Below, in pieces: positions 45,990-54,609 of a stretch of DNA of 64,000 nucleotides. The notes below the pieces were generated by a model. That model searched no databases. It was not told the origin of the DNA and saw nothing but the letters and a program-made list of their open reading frames with translations. The DNA lies in contig CAKUNE010000001.1 of NCBI GenBank assembly GCA_934668345.1, positions 62,001-126,000 on the forward strand, read 5' to 3'. The stretch's first letter is position 1. The number at the start of each line of letters is the position of its first letter. Source of the DNA: an uncultured Collinsella sp. (GTDB lineage Bacteria > Actinomycetota > Coriobacteriia > Coriobacteriales > Coriobacteriaceae). The translations under genes and the position numbers were made by a program.

Positions 45990-48725
45990 TTACTTCTTCT
46001 TTTTGCTCGGCATCGAGACTTTGATGCCTTGGGCGGACTTGGCTACGCGAGAGCGCTTGGCTCCGCTACCCTTCTTTTTCTTGGGCTGGGCCTGGGCCAC
46101 GCCCTCGAGTGCGCGGACCTCGGCCTCGCGAACGGTGCGAGCTTCGCGGCGCTGTGCCATGTCGGCGGCGACGCGCTTGGCAAAACGCTCCGCCGTCGAA
46201 CCCGTCGAGCTCACCTTGCCGCCACCGCGACCCAAGCGGACGCGCACACCGCGGCCAAAACCAGTTGCGGCATGACGACGACGCGGCTTGAGCGAATCCA
46301 TCATCGTGGCGAGCTTAAAGAACACCGAGCAGGTAAAGACCACGATGACAGCCAAGATAACCATCTGGCCCATCGACAGGTTGGCAATAGACAGCAGCTT
46401 CGGGAATCCGATAACGCCCGTCAGAATGCCGACGACTACAAACACAAAGAGCGCCACACGCAAGGGCGTGAGGGGCTGCGAGATACGCCAGATCAGGCTG
46501 ACGCTCGCCGCGCACGACGTAAGCAGGCACATCGTAGACAGCGTGAGCTGGTTAAAGCCAAACACGCGCGCCACAAAGATATCGAGCGCCGCGGCCAAAA
46601 TGACCGCAATCGACGCCGGCAGTGCCCGCTTGAGCACGTTCGTCAGGAACGACCCCTTCACGCGAGCATTGTTGGGCTCCAGGCCCAACACAAAGCCCGG
46701 CGCGCCGATGCAGAAGAAGTTAATGAGCGTCATCTGGATGGGCTCGAAGGGGTACGGCGGCAGCGCGATGCACAGCGCCGCCAGGCCCATCGAGAACAGC
46801 GTCTTGGTCAAGAACAGCGAAGCCGAACGCCGCAGGTTGTTGATGGAGCGACGGCCTTCGGCCACCACGGCGGGCATCGAGGCAAAGTCGTTGTCGACGA
46901 GTACGATCTCGGCCACGTTGCGCGCGGCATCGGAGCCGGCCGCCATGGCGACGGAGCAGTCGGCCTCCTTGAGCGCCAGCACGTCGTTGACGCCGTCGCC
47001 CGTCATGGCCACGGTGTGCTCGCGGCGCTTGAGCGCCTGCACGAGCTCGCGCTTCTGCTGCGGGGTCACACGACCAAAGACATGGTAGCGGTCCACTGCG
47101 GCATCGAGCTTGGCCGGCGTATCGAGCGTCGTGGCGTCCACATAAGCGTCCGCACCCGGCACGCCCACCACGCGCGCGATCGACGACACCGTACGCGGGT
47201 CGTCGCCACTGATCACGTTGAGGGTCACGCCCTGCTCGTTAAAGTAGCCGATGGTCTCGGCCGCCGAGGTACGGATCTCGTCGCGGATGGTCACAAAGCC
47301 CACGGGCTCGGCCTCGCCCACCATATCGCCATCGGGCGTAAAGCCGTCCACGCGCGCCACCACGAGCACGCGGCAGGTATCGGCAAGCTCGGCGACACGG
47401 TTCTCGACCTGGGCAAACGCACGATCAGAGAGCATAAACTGCGCCGCGCCCATCACATAGGAGCCCTGCGCAAACGAGGCGCCACTCCACTTTTTGGAGG
47501 ACGAGAACGGAATGACCGCCAGCGGCTCAGACACCTCGACCGGGCGATCGGCGTAATAGTTGAGCAGCGCCTGGCAGGTCTCGTTGGCATCGGCCGAAGT
47601 CGCACGCGCCACGTTAGCCAGAGCAAAATCGAGCACCGTGGTATCGACGGGAACGGCGGCGTCACCCTCCCCCGCGCCCATGCCAAAGCCCTCGATCGGC
47701 AGCGGATACGTGCCCTCGACCTCCATGCGACCCGACGTGATGGTGCCCGTCTTGTCCAGACATAGCACGTCGACGCGCGCGAGCGTCTCGATGCAGTAGA
47801 GCTGCTGCGCCAGCACCTTACGGCGGGCCAGGCGCACCGTGGCGATGGCGAGCACCGACGAGGTCAACAGCACCAGGCCTTGCGGGATCATGCCCAGCAG
47901 GGCGCCCACTGTGGACAGCAGCGCCGACGAAGGCACATGGCCAGCCAACAGCTCGGAGAAGCACCACGAAAGCGCGCTATCGCCCGGGGTTCCCGCGGCA
48001 TCCCACAGCTCGCTCACGCTCGAGGCAAACAACGCCAAACCGAGCGGGATCATGATGATGCTCGCAAAGCGCACGATGGCGTTAAGCGCGTTCATGATCT
48101 CGGAATTGACCTTTTTGACGTACTTGGCCTCGTTATTAATTTTGGCCACGTAGTTGTCGGCGCCGACATGGATCACGCGGGCGCGCAGCAGACCCGAGTC
48201 GATAAAGCTGCCGCTCATGAGCTCGGAACCGGGCTGTTTCTTAATAAGGTCGCTCTCGCCCGTCAGCAGGCTCTCGTTCACGAGCGCCTCGCCCGAAACC
48301 ACCACGGCGTCAGCGGGGATCTGGTCGCCGCGCCCCAGGCGGATGATGTCGTCGAGAACGATCTGGTCCAGGTCGAGCTCCACCTCGGCGCCGTCGCGCA
48401 CCGCGATGGCCTTCTTAGAGGTCAACAGCGTAAGCTTATCGACCATCTTCTTGGAACGCATGGACTGAATGACGCCAATAGCGGTATTGAGGAACACCAC
48501 GAACAGGAACGTCAGATTCTTAAACGAACCGGTCAAAATGACCAGGAACGCCAAGATCACGTTGATCAAATTGAACAGCGTGCAGAGGTTCTCGATGATG
48601 AGCTCTTTGACCGACTTGGTCTTGAGCTCCATGTTGCGGTTGATCTTACCGGCGGCGATGCGCTCCTCGACCTCGGCGGTCGAGAGTCCGCGCTCGATAT
48701 CCGTTGCTGCCATACCACGTCCCAT
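45990..48725 (-). CDS. Cation-translocating P-type ATPase with polybasic tail
   Basis: P-type ion pump, closest by motif layout to the CtpE-like/calcium-type group. Actuator motif LLTGES, phosphorylation site CLDKTGTITSG, hinge MTGDGVND, and a membrane motif GMIPQGLVLLTSS. About ten membrane segments. After the last helix come about 105 residues very rich in Lys and Arg (PRRRHAATGFGRGVRVRLGR, then KKKKGSGAKRSR, ending SKKKK), which is unusual. 911 residues from ATG 48725; ATG 48713 is an alternative and neither has a clear ribosome site. Ion specificity cannot be read from sequence. Confidence 0.85.
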   Translation of the reverse strand: MGRGMAATDIERGLSTAEVEERIAAGKINRNMELKTKSVKELIIENLCTLFNLINVILAFLVILTGSFKNLTFLFVVFLNTAIGVIQSMRSKKMVDKLTLLTSKKAIAVRDGAEVELDLDQIVLDDIIRLGRGDQIPADAVVVSGEALVNESLLTGESDLIKKQPGSELMSGSFIDSGLLRARVIHVGADNYVAKINNEAKYVKKVNSEIMNALNAIVRFASIIMIPLGLALFASSVSELWDAAGTPGDSALSWCFSELLAGHVPSSALLSTVGALLGMIPQGLVLLTSSVLAIATVRLARRKVLAQQLYCIETLARVDVLCLDKTGTITSGRMEVEGTYPLPIEGFGMGAGEGDAAVPVDTTVLDFALANVARATSADANETCQALLNYYADRPVEVSEPLAVIPFSSSKKWSGASFAQGSYVMGAAQFMLSDRAFAQVENRVAELADTCRVLVVARVDGFTPDGDMVGEAEPVGFVTIRDEIRTSAAETIGYFNEQGVTLNVISGDDPRTVSSIARVVGVPGADAYVDATTLDTPAKLDAAVDRYHVFGRVTPQQKRELVQALKRREHTVAMTGDGVNDVLALKEADCSVAMAAGSDAARNVAEIVLVDNDFASMPAVVAEGRRSINNLRRSASLFLTKTLFSMGLAALCIALPPYPFEPIQMTLINFFCIGAPGFVLGLEPNNARVKGSFLTNVLKRALPASIAVILAAALDIFVARVFGFNQLTLSTMCLLTSCAASVSLIWRISQPLTPLRVALFVFVVVGILTGVIGFPKLLSIANLSMGQMVILAVIVVFTCSVFFKLATMMDSLKPRRRHAATGFGRGVRVRLGRGGGKVSSTGSTAERFAKRVAADMAQRREARTVREAEVRALEGVAQAQPKKKKGSGAKRSRVAKSAQGIKVSMPSKKKK

Positions 48726-48742
48726 CACGTCGCGTCGGTATA

Positions 48743-48780
48743 AGAAAAACCGCCCGGACCATGCGAGGTTCGGACGGTCT
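48743..48780 (-). terminator. Terminator of tRNA-Arg(CCG)
   Basis: Twelve-base arms with two G-T pairs and a 6-base loop, followed on the minus strand by TTTTTC. It ends only about 18 bases before the ATPase ATG, leaving almost no leader for that gene. Confidence 0.75.
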
Positions 48781-48789
48781 TACGTTCGA

Positions 48790-48866
48790 TGGTGCCCCAT
48801 GTTGGATTCGAACCAACGGCCTTCTGCTCCGGAGGCAGACGCTCTAATCCCCTGAGCTAATAGGGC
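48790..48866 (-). tRNA. tRNA-Arg, anticodon CCG
   Basis: A 77-base cloverleaf on the minus strand: acceptor arm GCCCTAT/ATGGGGC with one G-T pair, D-arm TAGCTCAG, anticodon arm TCTGC-CTCCGGA-GCAGA, T-arm GTTGG-TTCGAAT-CCAAC, discriminator A and encoded CCA. Anticodon CCG reads CGG codons. Confidence 0.95.
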
Positions 48867-48877
48867 CAACGTTTGGC

Positions 48878-48907
48878 ATTATACCCAAGTGCACCACGGG
48901 CTATCAA
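48878..48907 (-). promoter_or_regulatory. Promoter of tRNA-Arg(CCG)
   Basis: On the minus strand, -35 TTGATA (48907-48902) and consensus -10 TATAAT (48883-48878) with an 18-base spacer, 12 bases before the mature tRNA 5' end. Confidence 0.85.
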
Positions 48908-48983
48908 AATAAAAGAAAAAGCTTTGCAATTCCGAGGAAGACGCGGCGCAACGGCTCACTTTAGAAGGCAAAAGCGAATCAGA

Positions 48984-48992
48984 TAGTATAAA
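48984..48992 (+). promoter_or_regulatory. -10 region of the aro operon
   Basis: TAGTATAAA at 48984-48992 contains two overlapping -10 candidates (TAGTAT and TATAAA). A TTTAGA 18 bases before TAGTAT could be the -35. Either choice puts the transcription start within a few bases of the ATG at 48998. Confidence 0.5.
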
Positions 48993-48997
48993 CTCTC

Positions 48998-49060
48998 ATG
49001 CACCATATATACACGGCTCGCGATGCGGGCCGTTTTTGCAAGGGTTATCCATCGATGTGA
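48998..49060 (+). CDS. Candidate leader peptide of the aro operon
   Basis: A 20-codon frame reads MHHIYTARDAGRFCKGYPSM and ends at TGA 49058-49060, ten bases before the DAHP synthase ATG. It begins at or next to the predicted transcription start, so it would be translated from a nearly leaderless mRNA. Codons 6-12 fall inside an intrinsic terminator hairpin. Aromatic codons occur at 5 (Tyr), 13 (Phe) and 17 (Tyr), with His at 2-3. Together this resembles a translation-coupled attenuator, though the aromatic codons are not clustered as in classical leaders. Not seen in any reference by me; inferred from sequence. Confidence 0.45.
   Translation: MHHIYTARDAGRFCKGYPSM
49014..49037 (+). terminator. 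Candidate attenuator terminator upstream of the DAHP synthase gene
   Basis: Eight-bp stem (49014-49021 with 49025-49032, one G-T pair), 3-base loop, then TTTTT. It lies after the operon's likely promoter and 34 bases before the first structural gene, so it would stop the aro transcript unless prevented. It cannot end the tRNA-Arg transcript, which runs the other way. Confidence 0.65.
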
Positions 49061-49070
49061 GAGGCACACC

Positions 49071-50093
49071 ATGATTGCAATTTTAAAGCAGAGCGCCAGC
49101 GACGAGGCCGTCAGCCATATCGTCAGCTGGATTGAGAAAAAGGGCCTGAAGACCGACGTCTCGCGCGGCGAGAACGAGACGATCATCGGCCTGGTGGGCG
49201 ATACGACCAAGATCGACCCGTTCCTGCTCGAGTCCATGGATGTCGTCGAGCGCGTGCAGCGCGTCTCCGAGCCGTTCAAGCGCGCCAACCGCAAGTTCCA
49301 CCCCGAGGACTCCGTCATCGACTGCGGCCACGGCGTCAAGATCGGCGGCGATCAGTTCCAGGTCATCGCCGGCCCGTGCTCCGTCGAGGGCGAGAACCTC
49401 ATCCGCATCGCCCGCCGCGTGAAGGCCGCCGGTGCCACGATGCTGCGCGGCGGTGCCTACAAGCCCCGCACTTCCCCGTACGCCTACCAGGGCATGGGCC
49501 CCGCCGGTCTGGACCTGCTGTGCGAGGCGTCTGCCGAGCTCGACATGCCGATCGTCACCGAGATCATGGACCCACGCGACGTGCAGGTCTTCCTGGACAA
49601 GAAGATCGACGTCATGCAGATCGGCGCCCGCAACGCCCAGAACTTCCCCCTGCTCAAAGAGGTCGGCAAGACCAAGACTCCGATCTTGCTTAAGCGCGGC
49701 ATGTCCGGCACGATCGATGAGCTGCTCATGGCCGCCGAGTACATCATGAGCGAAGGCAACGACAACGTCATCCTGTGCGAGCGCGGCATCCGCACCTTCG
49801 AGACCCGCACTCGCAACACATTCGACCTCAACGCCGTGCCGGTGCTGCACCACCTGTCGCACCTGCCCGTCGTCGCCGACCCCAGCCACGCCACCGGCTA
49901 CACCCGCTACGTTGAGCCCATGGCGCTCGCCGCGACCGCTTGCGGCGCCAACGGTCTGGAGATCGAGGTCCACGACGAGCCGAGCCGCGCCTGGTCCGAC
50001 GGCGCCCAGGCCCTCACCCCCGACCAGTTCGACGACACCATGCGCCGCATCCGAGCCATCCGCGAGGTTGTCTGCCAAGAGACCATGGAGTAG
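49071..50093 (+). CDS. aroF: 3-deoxy-7-phosphoheptulonate synthase (DAHP synthase)
   Basis: Condenses PEP and erythrose 4-phosphate, the first shikimate step. The type I-beta catalytic barrel shows VIAGPCSVEGE, RGGAYKPRTSPYAYQG, IGARNAQNFPLL and DPSHATGY. It is preceded by about 85 residues (MIAILKQSASDEAVSHIVSW onward) matching the ferredoxin-like regulatory domain through which Tyr or Phe inhibits I-beta enzymes. ATG 49071 lies six bases after GAGAGG, giving 340 residues; the frame's earlier start codon at 49023 has none. First gene of the aro operon. Confidence 0.95.
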   Translation: MIAILKQSASDEAVSHIVSWIEKKGLKTDVSRGENETIIGLVGDTTKIDPFLLESMDVVERVQRVSEPFKRANRKFHPEDSVIDCGHGVKIGGDQFQVIAGPCSVEGENLIRIARRVKAAGATMLRGGAYKPRTSPYAYQGMGPAGLDLLCEASAELDMPIVTEIMDPRDVQVFLDKKIDVMQIGARNAQNFPLLKEVGKTKTPILLKRGMSGTIDELLMAAEYIMSEGNDNVILCERGIRTFETRTRNTFDLNAVPVLHHLSHLPVVADPSHATGYTRYVEPMALAATACGANGLEIEVHDEPSRAWSDGAQALTPDQFDDTMRRIRAIREVVCQETME

Positions 50094-50096
50094 CCC

Positions 50097-51011
50097 ATGG
50101 GTACAGTGAGAAACGCGCGCGTTAACCAGGGCGGCCCCAAGTGTGCCGGTATCGTCGGCCTTGGCCTCATCGGCGGCAGCTTTGCCCGCGGCTATGCGCA
50201 GGCGGGCGTCCGCGTGCTGGCCTGGGATACCGATGACGATGTCATGACGGCCGCCAGCATGGGCACCGTTGCCGGCGAGCTCAACGACGAGACGCTCGGC
50301 GAGTGCGACATCATCGTGCTGGCATGCTACCCCGAGGCCTGCATCGAGTGGCTCGAGGCACACGCCCAGGCACTCGCCGACGCCACCGATACCGAGGCCA
50401 TCATGGGCCCCGTGGTGATCGACACCGTGGGCGTCAAGGGTATCGTGTGCGAGCGCGCCTTTGAGCTTGCCCGCGAGCACGGCTTTTACTTTGTGGGCGC
50501 GCACCCCATGGCGGGCACGCAGTACTCGGGCTATGCGCACTCCCGCGCCGACCTGTTCCAGGGCGCGCCACTCGTGCTCGTGCCGCCCGCAGTGGACGAT
50601 GCGCTCAAGCTGGAGCTTTTGGGCCAGGTGCGCGAGATGGTGCGTCCCCTGGGCTTTGGCAAGTTCAGCGTAACGAGCGCCGCTGAGCACGACCGCGTCA
50701 TCGCCTTTACGAGCCAGCTCGCGCACGTCGTCTCCAACGCCTATGTTAAGAGCCCGACCGCTCAGGTCCACCACGGCTTTTCGGCCGGCAGCTACCGCGA
50801 CCTCACCCGCGTGGCGCACCTCAACCCGCAGATGTGGTCCGAGCTCATGATCGACGACGCCGACGCGCTCGCCTTCGAGATCGACCATCTGATCGAATCG
50901 CTCGGCGCCTACAGCCGCGCCCTTAAGGACCGCGACCAGCGCTATCTGGAGAATCTCCTTGCCGAGGGCGACCGCATTAAGCGTGCACTCGACGACGAGG
51001 CCTCCCACTAG
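50097..51011 (+). CDS. tyrA: Prephenate dehydrogenase
   Basis: NAD(P)-dependent oxidative decarboxylation of prephenate to 4-hydroxyphenylpyruvate, the tyrosine branch. The N-terminal GIVGLGLIGGSFARG is the dinucleotide-binding loop; GAHPMAGTQYSGYAHS and LAHVVSNAY follow, with a helical C-terminal dimerisation domain. 304 residues with no ACT domain, so feedback must act elsewhere. Three bases separate it from the aroF stop; GGAG lies seven bases before the ATG. Confidence 0.95.
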   Translation: MGTVRNARVNQGGPKCAGIVGLGLIGGSFARGYAQAGVRVLAWDTDDDVMTAASMGTVAGELNDETLGECDIIVLACYPEACIEWLEAHAQALADATDTEAIMGPVVIDTVGVKGIVCERAFELAREHGFYFVGAHPMAGTQYSGYAHSRADLFQGAPLVLVPPAVDDALKLELLGQVREMVRPLGFGKFSVTSAAEHDRVIAFTSQLAHVVSNAYVKSPTAQVHHGFSAGSYRDLTRVAHLNPQMWSELMIDDADALAFEIDHLIESLGAYSRALKDRDQRYLENLLAEGDRIKRALDDEASH

Positions 51012-51047
51012 ACCACCCATCACGCCAGGTCGAAAGGACCGAAGCTA

Positions 51048-52154
51048 ATGGCGATTACCATCGATATCGACACTGCACGCCCCTATCAGGTGCATGTGGG
51101 CACGTTTTTGCTGGAGCAGGCAGGCCCGCTCGTCCGCGCCACCGCCGGCGGCACCAAGGCCGTCATCGTGACGGACACCAACGTGGGCCCCCTCTACCAG
51201 ATGCCCGTTAAGCAGAGCCTGGAGGCGTCAGGCTACGAGGTGAGCATCTGCACCTTCGAAGCCGGCGAGGCCCACAAGCGCGCCGAAACCTATGTTGCCA
51301 TTTTGGAGTTTGTGGCCGAGCACGAGCTTTCGCGCTCCGACGTGATCGTGGCACTCGGCGGCGGTGTCGTGGGCGACGTGGCGGGCTTTGTGGCCGCCAC
51401 CTACATGCGCGGCTGCAAGTTTGTGCAGATCCCCACGAGCCTGCTCGCCATGGTGGATTCGTCGGTGGGAGGCAAGACCGCCATCGACCTGGCTGCCGGC
51501 AAGAACTTGGCCGGCGCCTTTTGGCAGCCGAGCGTGGTTATCGCCGACGTGGGGTGCCTGGCCACCCTCACGCCCGAGCAGTTCGCCGACGGCTGCGGCG
51601 AGGTCGTCAAGCACGCCGTGATCGCCGACCCGGAGCTTTTCGCCGAGCTGGAGAAGACCCCGCTCACGCTGGAGCTGCTCAACCGCGATGTGGCCCGCGT
51701 AGCGCTCATCATCGCCCGCAATATCGACATCAAGCGCGCCGTGGTCGTCGCCGACGAGTGCGAAACCAACCAGCGCAAGCTCCTCAACTTTGGACACAGC
51801 GCCGGGCACGCCGTCGAGGCCTGCGAGCACTTTGAGCTGGGACACGGCAACTGCGTGTCGATCGGCATGGGTATCATCACGCGCGCCGCGGCCCTGCACG
51901 GCGTCTGCGATGCTGCGCTGCCCGGTCGTATTGAGGAACTCTGTGCCCGCCATGGCCTCAAGACCCGCTGCGACCTAGATGCCGATACCGTCTTTGCCGA
52001 GGCGCTCCACGACAAGAAGCGCGCGGGCGACACCATCGACCTGGTGATTCCGCACGGCATTGGCCGCTGCAGCATCGACCGCACACCGCTTTCCACTTTC
52101 CACGAACTCATTGCCGAGGGCCTCGGCCAGAAGGGAGACGCATCCGCATGCTAG
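51048..52154 (+). CDS. aroB: 3-dehydroquinate synthase
   Basis: Cyclises DAHP to dehydroquinate with NAD and a divalent metal. The conserved GGGVVGDVAGFVAATYMRG, PTSLLAMVDSSVGGKTAID and metal ligands in CGEVVKHAVI, NFGHSAGHAVE and GHGNCVSIGM are complete. 368 residues. The last codons overlap the aroA start by seven bases. Confidence 0.97.
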   Translation: MAITIDIDTARPYQVHVGTFLLEQAGPLVRATAGGTKAVIVTDTNVGPLYQMPVKQSLEASGYEVSICTFEAGEAHKRAETYVAILEFVAEHELSRSDVIVALGGGVVGDVAGFVAATYMRGCKFVQIPTSLLAMVDSSVGGKTAIDLAAGKNLAGAFWQPSVVIADVGCLATLTPEQFADGCGEVVKHAVIADPELFAELEKTPLTLELLNRDVARVALIIARNIDIKRAVVVADECETNQRKLLNFGHSAGHAVEACEHFELGHGNCVSIGMGIITRAAALHGVCDAALPGRIEELCARHGLKTRCDLDADTVFAEALHDKKRAGDTIDLVIPHGIGRCSIDRTPLSTFHELIAEGLGQKGDASAC

Positions 52155-53467
52155 CCCGCATCACCCCGTCCCCGCTTAAGGGCACCGTTCCCGCCATCGC
52201 GTCCAAGTCGATGGCGCATCGTCTCATCATCTGCGCCGCGCTCGCCAACGGCGAGACACACGTCACCTGCAACACCACCTGCGCCGACATCGAGGCTACG
52301 GTGCGCTGCCTTACGGCACTGGGTGCTCGCATCGAGACCGTCGAGGACGGCTTCCAGGTCCACCCCACCATGAAGAGTGTTGAGTTTGGCCTGCTCAAGG
52401 CCCTTGCCGGCGGCACGCTTGACTGCGGTGAAAGTGGCTCCACGCTGCGCTTTATGCTGCCTGTCGCCTGCGCGCTGGGTGCGGATGCCACCTTCGTAGG
52501 CCAGGGCCGCCTGGGCGCCCGCCCGCTGTCCCCGCTCTCGGACGAGATCATCGCCGCCGGCTGCGACCTACAGGGCCTGGGCGGTTTTCCGCTCAAGACG
52601 AGCGGACGCATGCGCCCGGGCACCTTTGTGCTTCCGGGCAACGTGAGCTCGCAATATATCTCCGGCCTGCTGCTGGCAGCCCCGCTGCTGGCCCAGCCCT
52701 CCTGCGTGCAGGTAACCGGCCTCATTGAGAGCCGTCCCTACATCAACCTGACGATCCAGGCCATGAAGGCCTTTGGCGTCGAGGTCAACGTCGAGCGCAT
52801 CCCCGCCAAGAATGGCAAGCCCGAGGTCACAAACTTCCGCGTAAACAGCGGCTCGTACCGCACGCCCGGCAGCGTGACCGTCGAGGGCGATTGGTCCAAT
52901 GCAGCCTTTTGGCTGTGTGCCGGCGCCATCGGCACCGACCCCATCACCGTCGAGGGCGTGTCCCTGAGCTCCGCGCAGGGCGACCGCAACGTGCTCGCCG
53001 CGCTTTCGCGCTTTGGCGCCCGCATCGTGCGCTCCACCAACGCCGCCACCGTGCAGTCCGACAAGCTCGCCGGCTTTGAGATGAGCGCCCACGACATTCC
53101 CGACCTGGTGCCCGTCATCTCGGCCGTAGCCTCGCTGGCGCAGGGCCGCACCTTTATCCGCGATTGCGCCCGTCTGCGCATCAAGGAATCCGACCGCCTG
53201 GTCACCACCACCCGCGAGCTCACCGCGCTGGGCGCGCAGGTGCGCATTGCCGGTGACGACCTCATCATCAAGGGTGTCGATGCCTTCACCGGCGGCGAGG
53301 TCGATTCGCACAACGACCATCGCATCGCCATGATGGCCGCTATCGCCGCGAGCCGCGCCACCGGCGAGGTCGTGATCCACGGCGCCGAGGCCGTCAACAA
53401 GTCCTATCCCGATTTCTTCGACCACTACCGCCTGCTGGGCGGCAAGGTCACGCTCGAGGAGGAATAG
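52148..53467 (+). CDS. aroA: 3-phosphoshikimate 1-carboxyvinyltransferase (EPSP synthase)
   Basis: Adds enolpyruvate from PEP to shikimate 3-phosphate. Landmarks: SKSMAHRLIICAALA, DCGESGSTLRFMLPVA, RIKESDRLV and HNDHRIAMMAAI. The PEP-site loop reads GESGSTLRF, where the commonest class I form has G-N-A-G-T; the Ser/Gly variant is typical of some Gram-positive enzymes. 439 residues. ATG overlaps the aroB end and lies ten bases after a GGGAG. Confidence 0.96.
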   Translation: MLARITPSPLKGTVPAIASKSMAHRLIICAALANGETHVTCNTTCADIEATVRCLTALGARIETVEDGFQVHPTMKSVEFGLLKALAGGTLDCGESGSTLRFMLPVACALGADATFVGQGRLGARPLSPLSDEIIAAGCDLQGLGGFPLKTSGRMRPGTFVLPGNVSSQYISGLLLAAPLLAQPSCVQVTGLIESRPYINLTIQAMKAFGVEVNVERIPAKNGKPEVTNFRVNSGSYRTPGSVTVEGDWSNAAFWLCAGAIGTDPITVEGVSLSSAQGDRNVLAALSRFGARIVRSTNAATVQSDKLAGFEMSAHDIPDLVPVISAVASLAQGRTFIRDCARLRIKESDRLVTTTRELTALGAQVRIAGDDLIIKGVDAFTGGEVDSHNDHRIAMMAAIAASRATGEVVIHGAEAVNKSYPDFFDHYRLLGGKVTLEEE

Positions 53468-53468
53468 C

Positions 53469-54566
53469 ATGTCCTCGACCTTTGGCAACGTCTTGCATCT
53501 AAGCATTTTCGGCCAGTCGCACTCCCCCGCCATCGGCTGCTCGCTCGATGGCATTCCAGCAGGCATTGCCGTCGACCAGGAGCAGCTGCAGGCCTTTTTG
53601 GACCGTCGTGCCCCCGGCCGCGACGAGACCGCGACCAAGCGCCGCGAGGCCGACGCCGCGCACATCATCGCCGGCGTGGTCGATGGACACACCACCGGCG
53701 CGCCCATCGCCGCGATCATCGAGAACACCAACACGCGCTCCAAGGACTACTCCGAGCTGCGCCGCAAGCCCCGCCCGGGCCATGCGGATTTCCCAGCACG
53801 AGTGAAGTATCACAACATGCACGACGTCGCCGGCGGTGGGCACTTCTCCGGCCGTTTGACGGCGCCCTTATGCATCGCCGGCGGTATCGCGCTGCAGGCG
53901 CTCGAGGCCCGCGGCATCAAGGTGATGGCGCACGTGGCACAGATCGGCGGCATTTCCGACCTCCCCATGGACGACATGGTCTATCGCGAGGCCGACCGCA
54001 AGGCGATCCTTGAGAACGACCTGCCGTGCATCGACGCCGCAGCCGCCAGTCGCATGCGCGAGGAGATCCTGGCCGCGCGCGACGAGCTCGACAGCATCGG
54101 CGGCATCGTGGAGTGCGGTATCTATGGCCTGCCCGCTGGCATCGGCGACCCGATGTTCGACGGTATCGAGAACCGCATCGCGCAGATCGCCTTTGGCATT
54201 CCCGCTGTGAAGGGCGTGGAGTTTGGCATGGGCTTTGCCGTCGCCGCCATGCGCGGCAGCGAGAACAACGATCCATATCGCATCGACGCCGAGACCGGCG
54301 AGATCGAGGTCGAGTCCAATAACGCCGGCGGCATCCTGGGCGGCATTTCGACCGGCGCGCCCGTCATGTGGCGCATGGCCGTAAAGCCGACGCCCTCCAT
54401 TGGCCGCGAGCAGCAGACCGTGGACATGGACGCCATGGAAAATGCCGAGCTCTCGGTCCACGGCCGCCACGATCCCTGCATCGTCCCCAGAGCTGTCCCC
54501 GTAGCCGAGGCAGCCGCCGCCCTTGCCATCTGGGACGCCCTCCTCGAAGACGCCGCCCAGCGCTAA
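53469..54566 (+). CDS. aroC: Chorismate synthase
   Basis: FMN-dependent trans-elimination of phosphate from EPSP to give chorismate. Signatures: FGQSHSPAIGCSLDGIPAG near the N-terminus, RPGHADFPARVKY, GGGHFSGRLTAPL, and SNNAGGILGGISTGAP. 365 residues, full length. ATG follows GGAGGAA and begins two bases after the aroA stop. Confidence 0.97.
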   Translation: MSSTFGNVLHLSIFGQSHSPAIGCSLDGIPAGIAVDQEQLQAFLDRRAPGRDETATKRREADAAHIIAGVVDGHTTGAPIAAIIENTNTRSKDYSELRRKPRPGHADFPARVKYHNMHDVAGGGHFSGRLTAPLCIAGGIALQALEARGIKVMAHVAQIGGISDLPMDDMVYREADRKAILENDLPCIDAAAASRMREEILAARDELDSIGGIVECGIYGLPAGIGDPMFDGIENRIAQIAFGIPAVKGVEFGMGFAVAAMRGSENNDPYRIDAETGEIEVESNNAGGILGGISTGAPVMWRMAVKPTPSIGREQQTVDMDAMENAELSVHGRHDPCIVPRAVPVAEAAAALAIWDALLEDAAQR

Positions 54567-54609
54567 CTACCCACCCCTCAACATCCCCCGACACGTGAAA
54601 GGGGTCTCC

